Shown here one piece after another: positions 15,119 to 23,378 of a stretch of DNA of 64,000 nt. The position numbers and the translations under genes were made by a program. Below the pieces are notes generated by a model that saw nothing but the letters and a program-made list of their open reading frames with translations, made no database searches and was not told where the DNA came from. Source of the stretch: Scandinavium sp036495715 (GTDB lineage: Bacteria > Pseudomonadota > Gammaproteobacteria > Enterobacterales > Enterobacteriaceae); contig DASXML010000065.1 in NCBI GenBank assembly GCA_036495715.1, forward strand, positions 1 to 64,000. Direction: 5' to 3'. Numbering within the stretch: the first letter of the stretch is position 1; the number at the start of each line of letters is the position of its first letter.

Positions 15119-16234
15119 TTGAAGAATATAACTATTATACCGGATTATCGGCAGGCGTGGAAAGTTGAGTGTAAATTATCTGACATCTTATTGCTGACTA
15201 TTTGTGCTGTTATCTCAGGAGTCGAAGGGTGAGAAGATATTGAAGATTTTGGCAATGTCCATCAGGGTTTTTTGAAGTTATATGGGGATTTTGATAACGG
15301 GATCCCTGTTCATGATACGATTGCCAGAGTAGTCAGCTGTATAAGCCCTAAAAAATTCTATGAATGCTTTATTAACTGGATGAAGGAATGCCATACAGTA
15401 GATGAGTATGTTATTGCAATTGACGGTAAAACATTACGTGGCTCTTATGATAAAAACAGGCGGTGTGGTGCTATTCATGTAATTAGCGCATTTTCAAGTA
15501 TGAGTGACGTTGTTCTGGGGCAACTGAAAACATCTGAAAAGAGAAATGAGATTACCGCCATGCCAGAATTGATAAATCTCCTTGATATAAAAGAGAAAAT
15601 TGTAACCACAGATGCCATGGAATGTCAGAAAGATATTGCTGTAAAGATCCGTAAGCAGAAAGGTGACTACCTTCTTGCCGTGAAAGGTAATCAAGGGAAA
15701 TTATATCGTGCAATAGAAGAACTTTTTCCTGTAAAACGAATAAATGACTCTGCATTGGATAGTTTTTTTACAGACGCAAAAAGTCATGGGCGGCAGGAAA
15801 CTCGATTGCATGTTGTCAGTGATATTCCTGATGAGCTTATCGATTATACATTTGCCTGGAAGAATTTAAGGAAAATAGGTATGGTAGTATCCTTTCGGTC
15901 AGATATGAACGACGAGAAGAAAGAACCAGAAATGCAGGTGCGTTATTACATAAGCTCGTCAGATATATCGGCAGAGAAATTTGCATCAGCAATGCGAGGT
16001 CACTGGTCGATAGAGAATAAACTGCACTGGCGGTTAGATGTGGCGATGAATGAAGATGATTGTTGTATAAGAAGAGGTGATGCCGCTGAATTATTTTCGG
16101 GGATAAGATATATAGCAATAAATATATTATCAGCAAACAAAGAATTCAAAGCCGGACTGAGCAGAAAGATGCGCCGGGCGGGGATGGACAGGAATTACCT
16201 CGCGTCAGTCCTTGCGGGCTGTGGTGTTTCGTAA
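15119..16234 (+). pseudogene. ISAs1-family transposase (H-repeat type) with an internal stop codon
   Basis: The frame from a TTG at 15119 encodes PDYRQAWKVECKLSDILLL and, after a TGA at 15230-15232, EDIEDFGNVHQGFLKLYGDF and onward to the normal family end YLASVLAGCGVS. Family members have Trp at the stop position (EGWEDIEDFG), so a TGG to TGA change is the only visible lesion. The DDE core (AIDGKTLRGSYDK, VTTDAMECQKDIA, GHWSIENKLHW) is intact after the stop. A product started downstream would lack the N-terminal domain, so activity is unlikely without readthrough. Confidence 0.85.
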
Positions 16235-16401
16235 TCTTTCCCTGAGACTAAGGCTGCTAAAAAATACATGGACTCCTGCTGGGCTTACACTGCTGGAAAA
16301 TAATCTGTCCCTGCCAGTTACCAGACTCATGTTTTTATTTCCAGGTCGTCCGAGGAGTGCGTTGGGAGAAATGAGGCGGCAGTTAAAAAATAAATAAAGC
16401 T

Positions 16402-16917
16402 TTAACAAAATGCGATGCAGTTTACCAAATTCCAGGTAGACAGAAAAATATGCTTATCTGATTCGTCCATAACATCTGCTGACAACCGTTGAGTCGTCTG
16501 CATTGACACCCAGGCGAGCAGATGTTTTTCTGGATGCTGTTTAATGAATTGTTGTACCGAATGAGTAAGCAAAGAATTATTCAGTCCGTCTGTGAAGCAG
16601 ATTTGAGCGATAAAACGCTGTAATTGCTTCTCCTGAATTTCCTCTGTTATTTGTGGCCAGTCTCGCTCCGAAAGTGTCATGCACAGAAAACAGACAAGTA
16701 AAAAATTGAGTGCCTCCTCTGTTTTTTGCATTGAAACACCTAATGTTGGCAACACTAAAATTGAAGCCAGCATCGCTGGTTGTGTCTTATGGATATCATC
16801 AATCAGTAATCCTTTTTTATTTAAATCCATAGACTGAATAATGTGTATCGCTTTTGTCAGGATTTTGCTGGATATTCGGCTCAACGACATATCTCTGATT
16901 ATTGTGGAAAACGTCAT
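16402..16917 (-). CDS. Hypothetical protein, 171 aa
   Basis: A soluble, helical protein with many Gln, Leu and Thr residues (KAIHIIQSMDLNKKGLLIDD; QQFIKQHPEKHLLAWVSMQT). No signal peptide and no recognised domain. It is the first gene of the region that looks like backbone of the integrative element, and is convergent with the IS debris at its 3' side. The start is not supported by a strong ribosome site. Confidence 0.45.
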   Translation of the reverse strand: MTFSTIIRDMSLSRISSKILTKAIHIIQSMDLNKKGLLIDDIHKTQPAMLASILVLPTLGVSMQKTEEALNFLLVCFLCMTLSERDWPQITEEIQEKQLQRFIAQICFTDGLNNSLLTHSVQQFIKQHPEKHLLAWVSMQTTQRLSADVMDESDKHIFLSTWNLVNCIAFC

Positions 16918-17173
16918 TATACAGGATAACGTGATGAAATGTCGCGTTGATGATAGCGAGTTTCTGTACGCGACAGAATGTTATGTCGGTGGCCTGCACA
17001 AGTGACGTTGTGGCTTGCGATAGTAGGGGATATGTCGTTGAATTGCAGATTCGGGCTTGTATGAAATGGTTTTTGAGGCCCGGCAAAAACTGGCGATGAC
17101 AATATTACTGGATGCTTTTGTAGCGAGAGGCTAAGATCATCTTGCTGTACTGTTGCTTGTGCAACATGCCAAT

Positions 17174-17258
17174 GTCCCGGGACCTGAGAGGGGCGCCTTC
17201 GGGTGGTCACTAAGCCAATACCACGTAGCCTGAGAGTGGTGCCTTCGGGTGGTTAAAC
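17174..17258 (+). ncRNA. Candidate structured RNA: tandem pseudoknot motif, copy A
   Basis: Two back-to-back units share the layout stem1-stem2-TGAGA-stem1'-GCCTTCGGGT-stem2'. Unit 1: 17174-17178 pairs with 17190-17194, and 17181-17184 with 17205-17208. Unit 2: 17220-17224 with 17236-17240, and 17227-17230 with 17251-17254. The pairings cross, so each unit is an H-type pseudoknot. The same double motif with different stem bases occurs at 19703-19788. It lies in a 970-base stretch without a good gene, upstream of the integrase-domain gene. No known riboswitch class is recognised; the TGAGA box alone does not make it a TPP switch. Confidence 0.55.
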
Positions 17259-17391
17259 CTGTTAGCCTTTGAAAATAGGAGTCGCTTTTTTTTGCGAGTA
17301 AGGCTTTGAATTCACTTCTGTGTTTATCGTCTGATAACACGTTAGCGCTTGTTTCAACCATCCGTTGAAAGGTTAAGTTGAACACAACGCA

Positions 17392-17431
17392 GCGTCACTT
17401 GGGTGCGAAAGTAATGAGCACCAAGTGACGC
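17392..17431. repeat. Strong 14-bp hairpin in a gene-free stretch
   Basis: GCGTCACTTGGGTGC at 17392-17406 pairs with GCACCAAGTGACGC at 17418-17431 with one bulged G, loop of about 11 bases. There is no T-run after it. It sits in the 16918-17890 stretch, which otherwise holds the pseudoknot motif and a GC-rich palindromic patch (CGCGCGTCGCGC) directly after the hairpin. It could be part of a transfer or replication origin, or a terminator. Confidence 0.6.
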
Positions 17432-17890
17432 GCGTCGCGCATACCCCGCAAAGCCCACGTACGGGCATTTTCAACACGTCTTACCAACTGAACAACACGT
17501 ACCGGAAATTTTAAGAATCTTTCGGATACGTATTACCTCACTTTTATTTCCCTTTCCGAATAAATACTTAGCCAGAAATAGCATCTCTACCCTTCAGGAA
17601 TATTGTCAATACGACATCGATGGCGACACCAGCAAGCTGGTGTGTGGAGGCAGTCTGATGATTATCAGCCCGGTGCAAACCGCGAACAGGTCAGAGACCT
17701 GGGGAGCCTCGCAATAACTCAACATTTCGCCGCCCCGATGCACAGATGTCTGTTGAGTCGCAGGATGCGCAACCCTCACCGTGTCGTCGGGGTGAAATTC
17801 TATCGTCTGCAGAATGTGCAGCCGATGACAGCACTTTTCCGTTCACACGGACGGAAAAGCACTGCCATCTGTTTGAGCGGAGGGAAGGTT

Positions 17891-18778
17891 ATGTCAAAAC
17901 TGCATAAAAATCTTAGTGCCCTGGCGCGCCGGGCTGAAGGGAGTTTTAAAACAATCGCAGACCGGATGAAAATTGCTCATCGGTTTGCCGATCGCCTGCT
18001 GGTGCTGAATATTCAGATACGAGATATGCGGCATGTTAAAACCAGCTATATCCGTCAGTATATTCGTAGCAGGCAAGAGGAAAATATTGCTTCGCGTACG
18101 CTACAAAATGAAATGTCTGTCATCAGATCTCTGCTAAAACTGGCCGGAAAAACAGCGATGGCCGATCCCACTCATCCTGTACTGAATAACCGGGCGCTGG
18201 GGATTGCCGGGGCAAGCCGTGAGGGAACGAAAGTTGCCATACCAGAAATGGTCTACCAGCAGGCATTACAGCAGGTTTTTATCAAAAATGAAGGTGCGGG
18301 CTGTGTGATGGCATTGTCTCGTCTTCTGGGGCTCAGAGCAGAGGAAGCGGTTCAGTCTGCGAAATCCTTGCAGACATGGCAACGCGCGCTTATCAGGGGT
18401 GAGAGCAAAATCAGGGTCGTATTTGGTACGAAAGGCGGTCGTCCCAGGGATACAACGGTGTTAAAGCCTGCTGAAACGTTGCGGGCGATCGAGTCCGCGT
18501 TGGCCTGTGTGGCCAGGCAAAACGGGAAACTGATAGATAAACCCGCATTACATCTTGCGATTGAGCAATACCGTAATGTTGTGCGCGACGCCGGTCTGAC
18601 AGGAAAGCATTCGCCGCACAGCCTGCGATATGCCTGGGCGATGGATGCCATTCAGCACTACCGCCAGCAAGGATTCAGCGAGAAAGAAGCACTGGCTATG
18701 GTATCAATGGATCTTGGGCACGGTGATGGTCGCGGGTACTATGTTGCGCGGGTATACAATAAAGTGGATGTAGAATAA
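17891..18778 (+). CDS. Tyrosine-recombinase-like protein (integrase-domain family of mobile islands)
   Basis: A 295-residue protein with an N-terminal SAM-like DNA-binding part (about residues 1-100) and a C-terminal catalytic domain. Visible active-site residues are Arg in GLRAEEAV, His and Arg in SPHSLRYAWAM, and His in LGHGDGRGYY, with a following Tyr. The start at 17891 is taken because AGGGAAGG precedes it and the 96 residues that could be added upstream are low-complexity and overlap a hairpin (CTTTTCCG at 17834-17841 with CGGAAAAG at 17852-17859). Proteins of this type are carried by islands and plasmids in addition to the main integrase. Function as an actual recombinase is unproven. 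Confidence 0.7.
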   Translation: MSKLHKNLSALARRAEGSFKTIADRMKIAHRFADRLLVLNIQIRDMRHVKTSYIRQYIRSRQEENIASRTLQNEMSVIRSLLKLAGKTAMADPTHPVLNNRALGIAGASREGTKVAIPEMVYQQALQQVFIKNEGAGCVMALSRLLGLRAEEAVQSAKSLQTWQRALIRGESKIRVVFGTKGGRPRDTTVLKPAETLRAIESALACVARQNGKLIDKPALHLAIEQYRNVVRDAGLTGKHSPHSLRYAWAMDAIQHYRQQGFSEKEALAMVSMDLGHGDGRGYYVARVYNKVDVE

Positions 18779-18987
18779 TGATACTCAAAAGCCGGGGTAT
18801 TTTCAGGCAAATTGGATCCTGAAGACCACCAGTAACCAGCAAAGATGTTTATTCACCATAAAGCCAGAGTTTTATTATTATTTGGAAAATAAGTGGCTTC
18901 AAAGAGGTTTCTTTCGGCGATAAGGTTTTGACTCATTGGTTATACTGCCAAAAATAATAGCGTTTGGGATTATTAAGGAGATATGTC

Positions 18988-19563
18988 ATGGGGAAAAAGA
19001 AAAAAGGTGCTCAGGTTTCAGGTGATCTGCGAAAACGCGCTGCGGCTGAAGCGAAAACAACAATGCGCGAAGTCAGAACGCTGAAGCTCCGGGAGTTCAT
19101 TGACATGGAAAACCCGCTGGATGTCGATCAGTTACGCGCGGAAGCGATTGAACTGAAGTCAGACGATATCAACGATGATTTTTTACAGTGGTATCAGGAC
19201 AAAACGGGAGCAGGCACGGAGTCATTATTTGGCCAGGCATTTAATAGCCACCAATTTTTTGAGTTATTACTGGATATTGGTGCAAAAAATCCTGAAACCG
19301 GAAATATCAATTTGAATGTAATTATTTCCCTCTTCAAGGAGCCTTTCAGCACACTGCCGCATATGCCTGCAGCGTGGTCCGGTGGTCAGGATGAATATCA
19401 ATTTTTGACCAGCCTGCTGACTGAGTTCCTGGCGCAGCGAGGATATATAGAAAACTTTGATGATTTCCTCACGCTTGATGAATATATAGAGCAGGCGCTG
19501 GACAATGATTATTCATTTTTTGATAACGAACCTGCAGTGTTCTCATTTTCCGGGCGAGTGTAA
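18988..19563 (+). CDS. Hypothetical acidic protein, 191 aa
   Basis: Starts MGKKKKGAQVSG; AAGGAG at 18975-18980 supports this ATG over one 24 bases upstream. A basic N-terminus of about 45 residues is followed by an acidic, helical body (MENPLDVDQLRAEAIELKSD; EYIEQALDNDYSFFDNEPAV). No membrane segment or known domain. It has its own upstream region, 209 bases after the recombinase-like gene, and is followed by the second pseudoknot RNA locus. Confidence 0.55.
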   Translation: MGKKKKGAQVSGDLRKRAAAEAKTTMREVRTLKLREFIDMENPLDVDQLRAEAIELKSDDINDDFLQWYQDKTGAGTESLFGQAFNSHQFFELLLDIGAKNPETGNINLNVIISLFKEPFSTLPHMPAAWSGGQDEYQFLTSLLTEFLAQRGYIENFDDFLTLDEYIEQALDNDYSFFDNEPAVFSFSGRV

Positions 19564-19702
19564 TGTCTGAATTGGCGAGGCAGGAATGACGTTGTTTGTC
19601 CTGGAGACAAATACGTCAAAAATTTTATGCGTCGGCTTGTCGAAACGGAAAAGCTGCATTACGCTGAATTTGCAATCTGTTGTCATCCTGGCAACTGCCA
19701 AT

Positions 19703-19788
19703 GTTCCGGTGATTTGAGAGGAACGCCTTCGGGTAATCACGAACTATGTCACTGCAACCTGAGATGTGACACCTTTGGGCGGTTAAAC
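19703..19788 (+). ncRNA. Candidate structured RNA: tandem pseudoknot motif, copy B
   Basis: Unit 1: GTTCC 19703-19707 with GGAAC 19720-19724, crossed by GTGAT 19709-19713 with ATCAC 19736-19740. Unit 2: GTCAC 19748-19752 with GTGAC 19766-19770, crossed by AACC 19756-19759 with GGTT 19781-19784. Compared with copy A, both stems of the units change on both sides in a way that keeps pairing, while TGAGA and the GCCTTCGGGT-type loop stay. It lies about 135 bases before the start of the gene at 19923, same strand. Confidence 0.6.
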
Positions 19789-19897
19789 CTGTTAACCTCT
19801 GAGAACAGGGACTCTTATGAGTTGAGGTCTCATTTACTTACTGCACTTTGATGTTATACACCTTTCTGCCACTGTGGGACTTTGCTCCCATGGGCCA

Positions 19898-19919
19898 GGT
19901 TCCCTCATCCGAAGGAACC
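19898..19919 (+). promoter_or_regulatory. Hairpin covering the ribosome site of the gene at 19923
   Basis: GGTTCC (19898-19903) pairs with GGAACC (19914-19919), three bases before the ATG. The Shine-Dalgarno-like AAGGAA lies in the right arm, so folding would hide it. The same layout occurs before the genes at 20514 and 23379. Confidence 0.55.
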
Positions 19920-19922
19920 GCT

Positions 19923-20393
19923 ATGACCAGTATTTCCTGTATTTCCTGTATTTCCTTACGCGATCTTACTCTGGCCGCAATCAAGCCAGTTGACTTCATC
20001 GTCTTTCTTTCTCATATCGAAGGTGAGCTCATGCTTGCCTGTGCGATGAGGCGACTGGGGTTTTTTGAACGAACCGGACACCGGGATGATGAACTGGGCT
20101 GGGATGCTGCAGAAGCCCCTTTTTTCTATGCCGGGCGTTTGTTTGGACAGGCCATTGCTTCAGGTGCAATTTCGGAAACCAGATTTTCACATCAGGCTTC
20201 CGGGCTTCTTCAACTTTGCGAAAGCGTATTCTGCCGTGGTATCCGGGAATACGGTTTCAAGGTCGGTGTGACTGAAACTGGCGTGCCTGGATGCGAAGGC
20301 TGGCCTTTTGATGATTTTGACTTCAAACCAGCATTTTATTTTTATGTTACCTGGGTTGAACACCTTATTAAAACGTCGGTGACAGGATACTGA
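19923..20393 (+). CDS. Hypothetical protein, 156 aa
   Basis: Begins MTSISCISCISLRDLTLAAI, with a short repeated SCI unit matched by a repeated TTTCCTGTA in the DNA. The rest is a compact, mixed protein (DFIVFLSHIEGELMLACAMR; DDFDFKPAFYFYVTWVEHLI). An ATG 75 bases upstream is in frame, but that leader is hairpin sequence. No family is recognised. It belongs to a run of same-strand genes (19923-24068) with similar leader hairpins that includes an ArdC-type antirestriction gene. Confidence 0.5.
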   Translation: MTSISCISCISLRDLTLAAIKPVDFIVFLSHIEGELMLACAMRRLGFFERTGHRDDELGWDAAEAPFFYAGRLFGQAIASGAISETRFSHQASGLLQLCESVFCRGIREYGFKVGVTETGVPGCEGWPFDDFDFKPAFYFYVTWVEHLIKTSVTGY

Positions 20394-20462
20394 ATTAATC
20401 CATCTTCCGCGTTTTCACCGCATTTTCCTTTCTTAACTGAGCGCATTGCTCATCGACATCTT

Positions 20463-20511
20463 CCCGGAGGGGTAACCCTCAGGGGCTCCTCCATCCTAAG
20501 CTGAGGAGCTC
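20463..20511 (+). promoter_or_regulatory. Double hairpin leader of the gene at 20514
   Basis: First hairpin: CCC and GAGGG (20463-20471) with CCCTC and GGG (20476-20484). Second hairpin: GCTCCTC (20485-20491) with GAGGAGC (20503-20509). GAGGAG in the right arm is the ribosome site for the ATG at 20514, so translation should depend on opening this stem. Confidence 0.6.
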
Positions 20512-20513
20512 TC

Positions 20514-21125
20514 ATGATTCGATTCACGTCAACCAGACTGCGTCCATTGCTGTCACAGCAGGGCGGTATGCGCAGGCCACTGCTACTTGAGAAAAATCTG
20601 GGGATTTATATCCGCGTACCGGATGATAAATGCCCAGGTGAATGGCTGAAAGCCTGGGCCGAAGGATGCAATCCGTCTGTGGATGAAAACTGGTCGGATA
20701 ACACCGATGCGTTGATCCCGGAGGCGGAATATTCCTTTCAGACATTTATGACGCAGACTCAGTTCGACGCCATTCTCAATGAACATCACGATCTGCTCAT
20801 GAACCCGGTCAGATACGGGCCAGGTGGTGGTGCAACCATTCATAAAGAGACCAGTCCTCCGGCAGCAGTATTTGTTCCCGTGGCTGAATTTCGGGACAGG
20901 ATCCGCTGGTTATACGATCAGTCTCTGGTGCACTTCCATGCCTGTAAGGGCAATGCTGAGCGATTACGCTGGCGCAGTCAGGCGCTTTACGTTCTGGACC
21001 AGGTGATCCGCCTGGACAGTAAGCGTGCGAAAACCAATGACTATGAGATGTTTGTCAGTGCCGTTAATAGCGTGCGCGGCAGGATCCGCGATGTCATGCT
21101 CGACGGTTCGTTGCGTTATTACTGA
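20514..21125 (+). CDS. Hypothetical protein, 203 aa
   Basis: A soluble protein with AEYSFQTFMTQTQFDAILNE in the middle and a basic, helical C-terminus (ERLRWRSQALYVLDQVIRLD; AVNSVRGRIRDVMLDGS). It is followed, after a 124-base leader, by the ArdC-type gene and is probably part of the same plasmid-like module. I do not recognise the family. Confidence 0.5.
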   Translation: MIRFTSTRLRPLLSQQGGMRRPLLLEKNLGIYIRVPDDKCPGEWLKAWAEGCNPSVDENWSDNTDALIPEAEYSFQTFMTQTQFDAILNEHHDLLMNPVRYGPGGGATIHKETSPPAAVFVPVAEFRDRIRWLYDQSLVHFHACKGNAERLRWRSQALYVLDQVIRLDSKRAKTNDYEMFVSAVNSVRGRIRDVMLDGSLRYY

Positions 21126-21191
21126 CGTCGTCAGGTGAATGTTGTTTCAGTTCTGACAGATTACTGTCTGAGACATTCACTTCCACTCAAC

Positions 21192-21227
21192 GGTGGCACA
21201 CTCTTCTGCCACCGGGAGAAGTGTGCC
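21192..21227 (+). promoter_or_regulatory. Leader with two mutually exclusive hairpins before ardC
   Basis: GGTGGC (21192-21197) can pair with GCCACC (21208-21213). Alternatively GGCACAC (21195-21201) plus TTCT (21204-21207) can pair with AGAA (21217-21220) plus GTGTGCC (21221-21227). The two structures share bases and cannot form together, which is the layout of an attenuator or translational switch. Confidence 0.5.
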
Positions 21228-21249
21228 TGTATTTCGGAGGTACATTCTG

Positions 21250-22230
21250 ATGGCAACCGGACAACACCACAGAGCCAGTGCGAAAGCGCGGGACGATTTA
21301 TACCAGCAGGTCACCGACAGGATCATCACCGCGCTGGAAAAAGGCGTCCCTCCCTGGCGCAGGCCCTGGCGATCTGGCCGACAGGTATACGGAAATGCAC
21401 TGCCCGTGAATGCGGCAACCGGACGTTACTACAGTGGCGTCAATATCGCTTTGTTATGGATGGCGGCTGAAGATCGCGGCTTTTCAAGCGATCGCTGGCT
21501 GACGTATCACCAGGCACAGGCGATTGGGGCCCAGGTACGTAAAGGTGAGTCTTCATCACTGGCGATTATCTACAAACCGTTTGAGAAACAGGCAAAGGAT
21601 CATGATGGTAATCTCCTTTATCGCGATGGTGAAGCGGTGATGGAGTCCCTGGTGATGCTCAAACCCCTGCAACTGTTCAATATCGGGCAATGTGATGGTC
21701 TGCCTGATTCAGCGCTGGATGCGGAACCTGCCAGCATTACTTCGGAGACCCGAAAGACGCTCAGCGAAGCGCAATATGCCCGGGTTCTGACGGTCCTGAA
21801 TGAGAGTGGTGTCAGTTGCTCATCTCACCGGCAGGACAGGGCGTATTACAAGCCTTCTACAGATCAGATTGTGATGCCCATGACCACGCAGTTTGAGTCT
21901 GATGCGGACTACTGGTCGACATTGCTGCATGAACTGGTTCACGCGACCGGGCACAGTAAACGCCTTAACCGCGAAGGTATTACATCCTCATCCCGTAAGT
22001 TTGGCGATCCGGTGTATGCCTTTGAAGAACTCATCGCGGAAACGGGCAGTGCTTTTCTCTGCGCTGAACTTGGCATTTTTGGTGATGTACAACACGAAAG
22101 CTATCTGGCCGGTTGGCTCAGGGTTCTGCGTGAGGACAAAAAAGCCTTTTTCCGTGCCTGCCGGTTTGCCCGGGAAGCATCGAATTTTCTGCTGCAATTC
22201 CACGGTGATGAGCCGGCGGAGATTGTGTAA
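21250..22230 (+). CDS. ArdC-type antirestriction protein (ssDNA-binding domain plus zincin)
   Basis: A 326-residue protein with two domains. The N-terminal DUF1738 part (about residues 10-135: DLYQQVTDRIITALEKGVPP, WRRPWR, YSGVNIALLWM) binds single-stranded DNA in ArdC. The C-terminal zincin part has HELVHATGHSKRLNRE, with HExxH at about residues 227-231, and EELIAETGSAFLCAELG, which supplies a further Glu. ArdC proteins of conjugative plasmids protect entering DNA from type I restriction. GGAGGT before the ATG at 21250 fixes the start. It fits a role in the leading region of a transferable element. Confidence 0.85.
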   Translation: MATGQHHRASAKARDDLYQQVTDRIITALEKGVPPWRRPWRSGRQVYGNALPVNAATGRYYSGVNIALLWMAAEDRGFSSDRWLTYHQAQAIGAQVRKGESSSLAIIYKPFEKQAKDHDGNLLYRDGEAVMESLVMLKPLQLFNIGQCDGLPDSALDAEPASITSETRKTLSEAQYARVLTVLNESGVSCSSHRQDRAYYKPSTDQIVMPMTTQFESDADYWSTLLHELVHATGHSKRLNREGITSSSRKFGDPVYAFEELIAETGSAFLCAELGIFGDVQHESYLAGWLRVLREDKKAFFRACRFAREASNFLLQFHGDEPAEIV

Positions 22231-22327
22231 ACCTGCGTGACGACAGCAATGTCGTCAGCATCCCCTGAGGGACCTCTCCCTCCGGGGAGTCCCTCTTTTC
22301 ATTGCAATGGTAAGAGGAGTGAACGCT

Positions 22328-23263
22328 ATGTTTTCATGGTGCCAGAATCGCCTGGAAGTGACCGGGAAATCCGTTTGTATCGAAGTGATGCAGTCCTGGG
22401 TTGCCGGCACGGAAAAGCCACGTTATCGCCATGCTATACGGCAGGCCATCAGACTGTTTCTCGCTGGTTGCGCCGGTATCCTGAGACCGGTCAAAACCAC
22501 GACGTTTGATATTTATCCTTTACTCACAGAGGCCGGAACTGGCTCTCAGACAGCCCCCAATCAGGCATTCCAGCATTTTCTGGAATTGTTGGGTGTGGAT
22601 GCCTGGCTTGATGACACAACCGTTTCCCGGATGGAGAAGATTTACCTGCAGTCGGGTCTGGGATCACTGAAATGGGATGATATTCCCTTCGGTGCACGCC
22701 AGACCATAACGCAGCTGATGATGCTTCATTATGTGGACTGGTTTGGCCTGACCTCCGCCAGCGCCCAGATTGACCCTGCAGAACGCTGGGAATGGCTTGG
22801 CACGATGCCGGTGACGACATGCACCTGTGACATGCTGATGGTCATTCCTTCGCGCCTGGCAACAGAGCTGAACGGTAACAGCGGTCTTTTCCGGGGGATT
22901 TCTCTTTCATCAGAGTTGTATATGCAGCTCTTTGACATGGAATATCCTGCGGGACATCAGGCTGTGTGTAGTCATGATGGCATCAATTCACTGTCACTGA
23001 CGTTCAACACTCCCTGGTACCCGCCTTCAGCAGAAGTGGTTGGGGAGATGTCTCAGCTCTTTGACTGCGAAATCCGTCACTACTGGAAATCGCAGGATGT
23101 GGGCTATTCCGGATATAACTGCTTTGACAAGGGTTACCATGTCGACAGCGGGCCGTATCCGGAGGAAATGCTGCAGTTGTCGTCAGAAGAGGGAGCCCGG
23201 TTGTATCTGGTGACGCCGGAAATGGCTTCACTGGTGACTGTTCTGCCTGCGTCTGGAGCATAA
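22328..23263 (+). CDS. DUF1281 (Api92/YubP-like) family protein
   Basis: A 311-residue protein beginning MFSWCQNRLEVTGKSVCIEV, the typical N-terminus of DUF1281 proteins, in which a short WC-N-L-V-G pattern opens a ferredoxin-like fold. The C-terminal half (FNTPWYPPSAEVVGEMSQLF, then RHYWKSQDVGYSGY) also follows the family. GAGGAG ten bases before ATG 22328 sets the start. Such proteins are common in plasmid leading regions beside antirestriction genes; their role is unknown. The leader has a GAGGGAC...GTCCCTC hairpin at about 22267-22295. Confidence 0.75.
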   Translation: MFSWCQNRLEVTGKSVCIEVMQSWVAGTEKPRYRHAIRQAIRLFLAGCAGILRPVKTTTFDIYPLLTEAGTGSQTAPNQAFQHFLELLGVDAWLDDTTVSRMEKIYLQSGLGSLKWDDIPFGARQTITQLMMLHYVDWFGLTSASAQIDPAERWEWLGTMPVTTCTCDMLMVIPSRLATELNGNSGLFRGISLSSELYMQLFDMEYPAGHQAVCSHDGINSLSLTFNTPWYPPSAEVVGEMSQLFDCEIRHYWKSQDVGYSGYNCFDKGYHVDSGPYPEEMLQLSSEEGARLYLVTPEMASLVTVLPASGA

Positions 23264-23291
23264 CGACGGGCAGTTTTTCGTTAACTATCAG

Positions 23292-23378
23292 GGCCACAGC
23301 ACATGCTGTGGCCTCATTTTATCCGGCAGGGAACAGTGTTCCCTGCCGGGGCATGCTTCCCTGAGAGAGGAAGTGTGC
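23292..23378 (+). promoter_or_regulatory. Triple hairpin leader of the methylase-like gene at 23379
   Basis: Three consecutive hairpins: GGCCACAGCA with TGCTGTGGCC (23292-23313), CCGGCAGGGAAC with GTTCCCTGCCGG (23323-23349, 12 perfect pairs), and CTTCC with GGAAG plus outer GCA with TGC (23351-23378), which ends directly at the ATG. The first or second may end transcription of the preceding gene; the third covers the ribosome site. Confidence 0.6.

Noticed and set aside
17174..17258. TPP riboswitch suggested by the CTGAGA box
   Set aside because: The other conserved TPP parts (ACCTGATCTGG-type and GGGAAG) are missing, no thiamine gene follows, and the CTGAGA lies in a different structure.
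17137..17385. Minus-strand 82-residue frame overlapping the pseudoknot RNA
   Set aside because: It is the shadow of the structured repeats, has no ribosome site and is opposite in strand to the conserved signal.
19658..19800. Retron-type msr-msd RNA
   Set aside because: No reverse transcriptase gene is found anywhere in the island, and the fold is a tandem pseudoknot and not a long msd hairpin.
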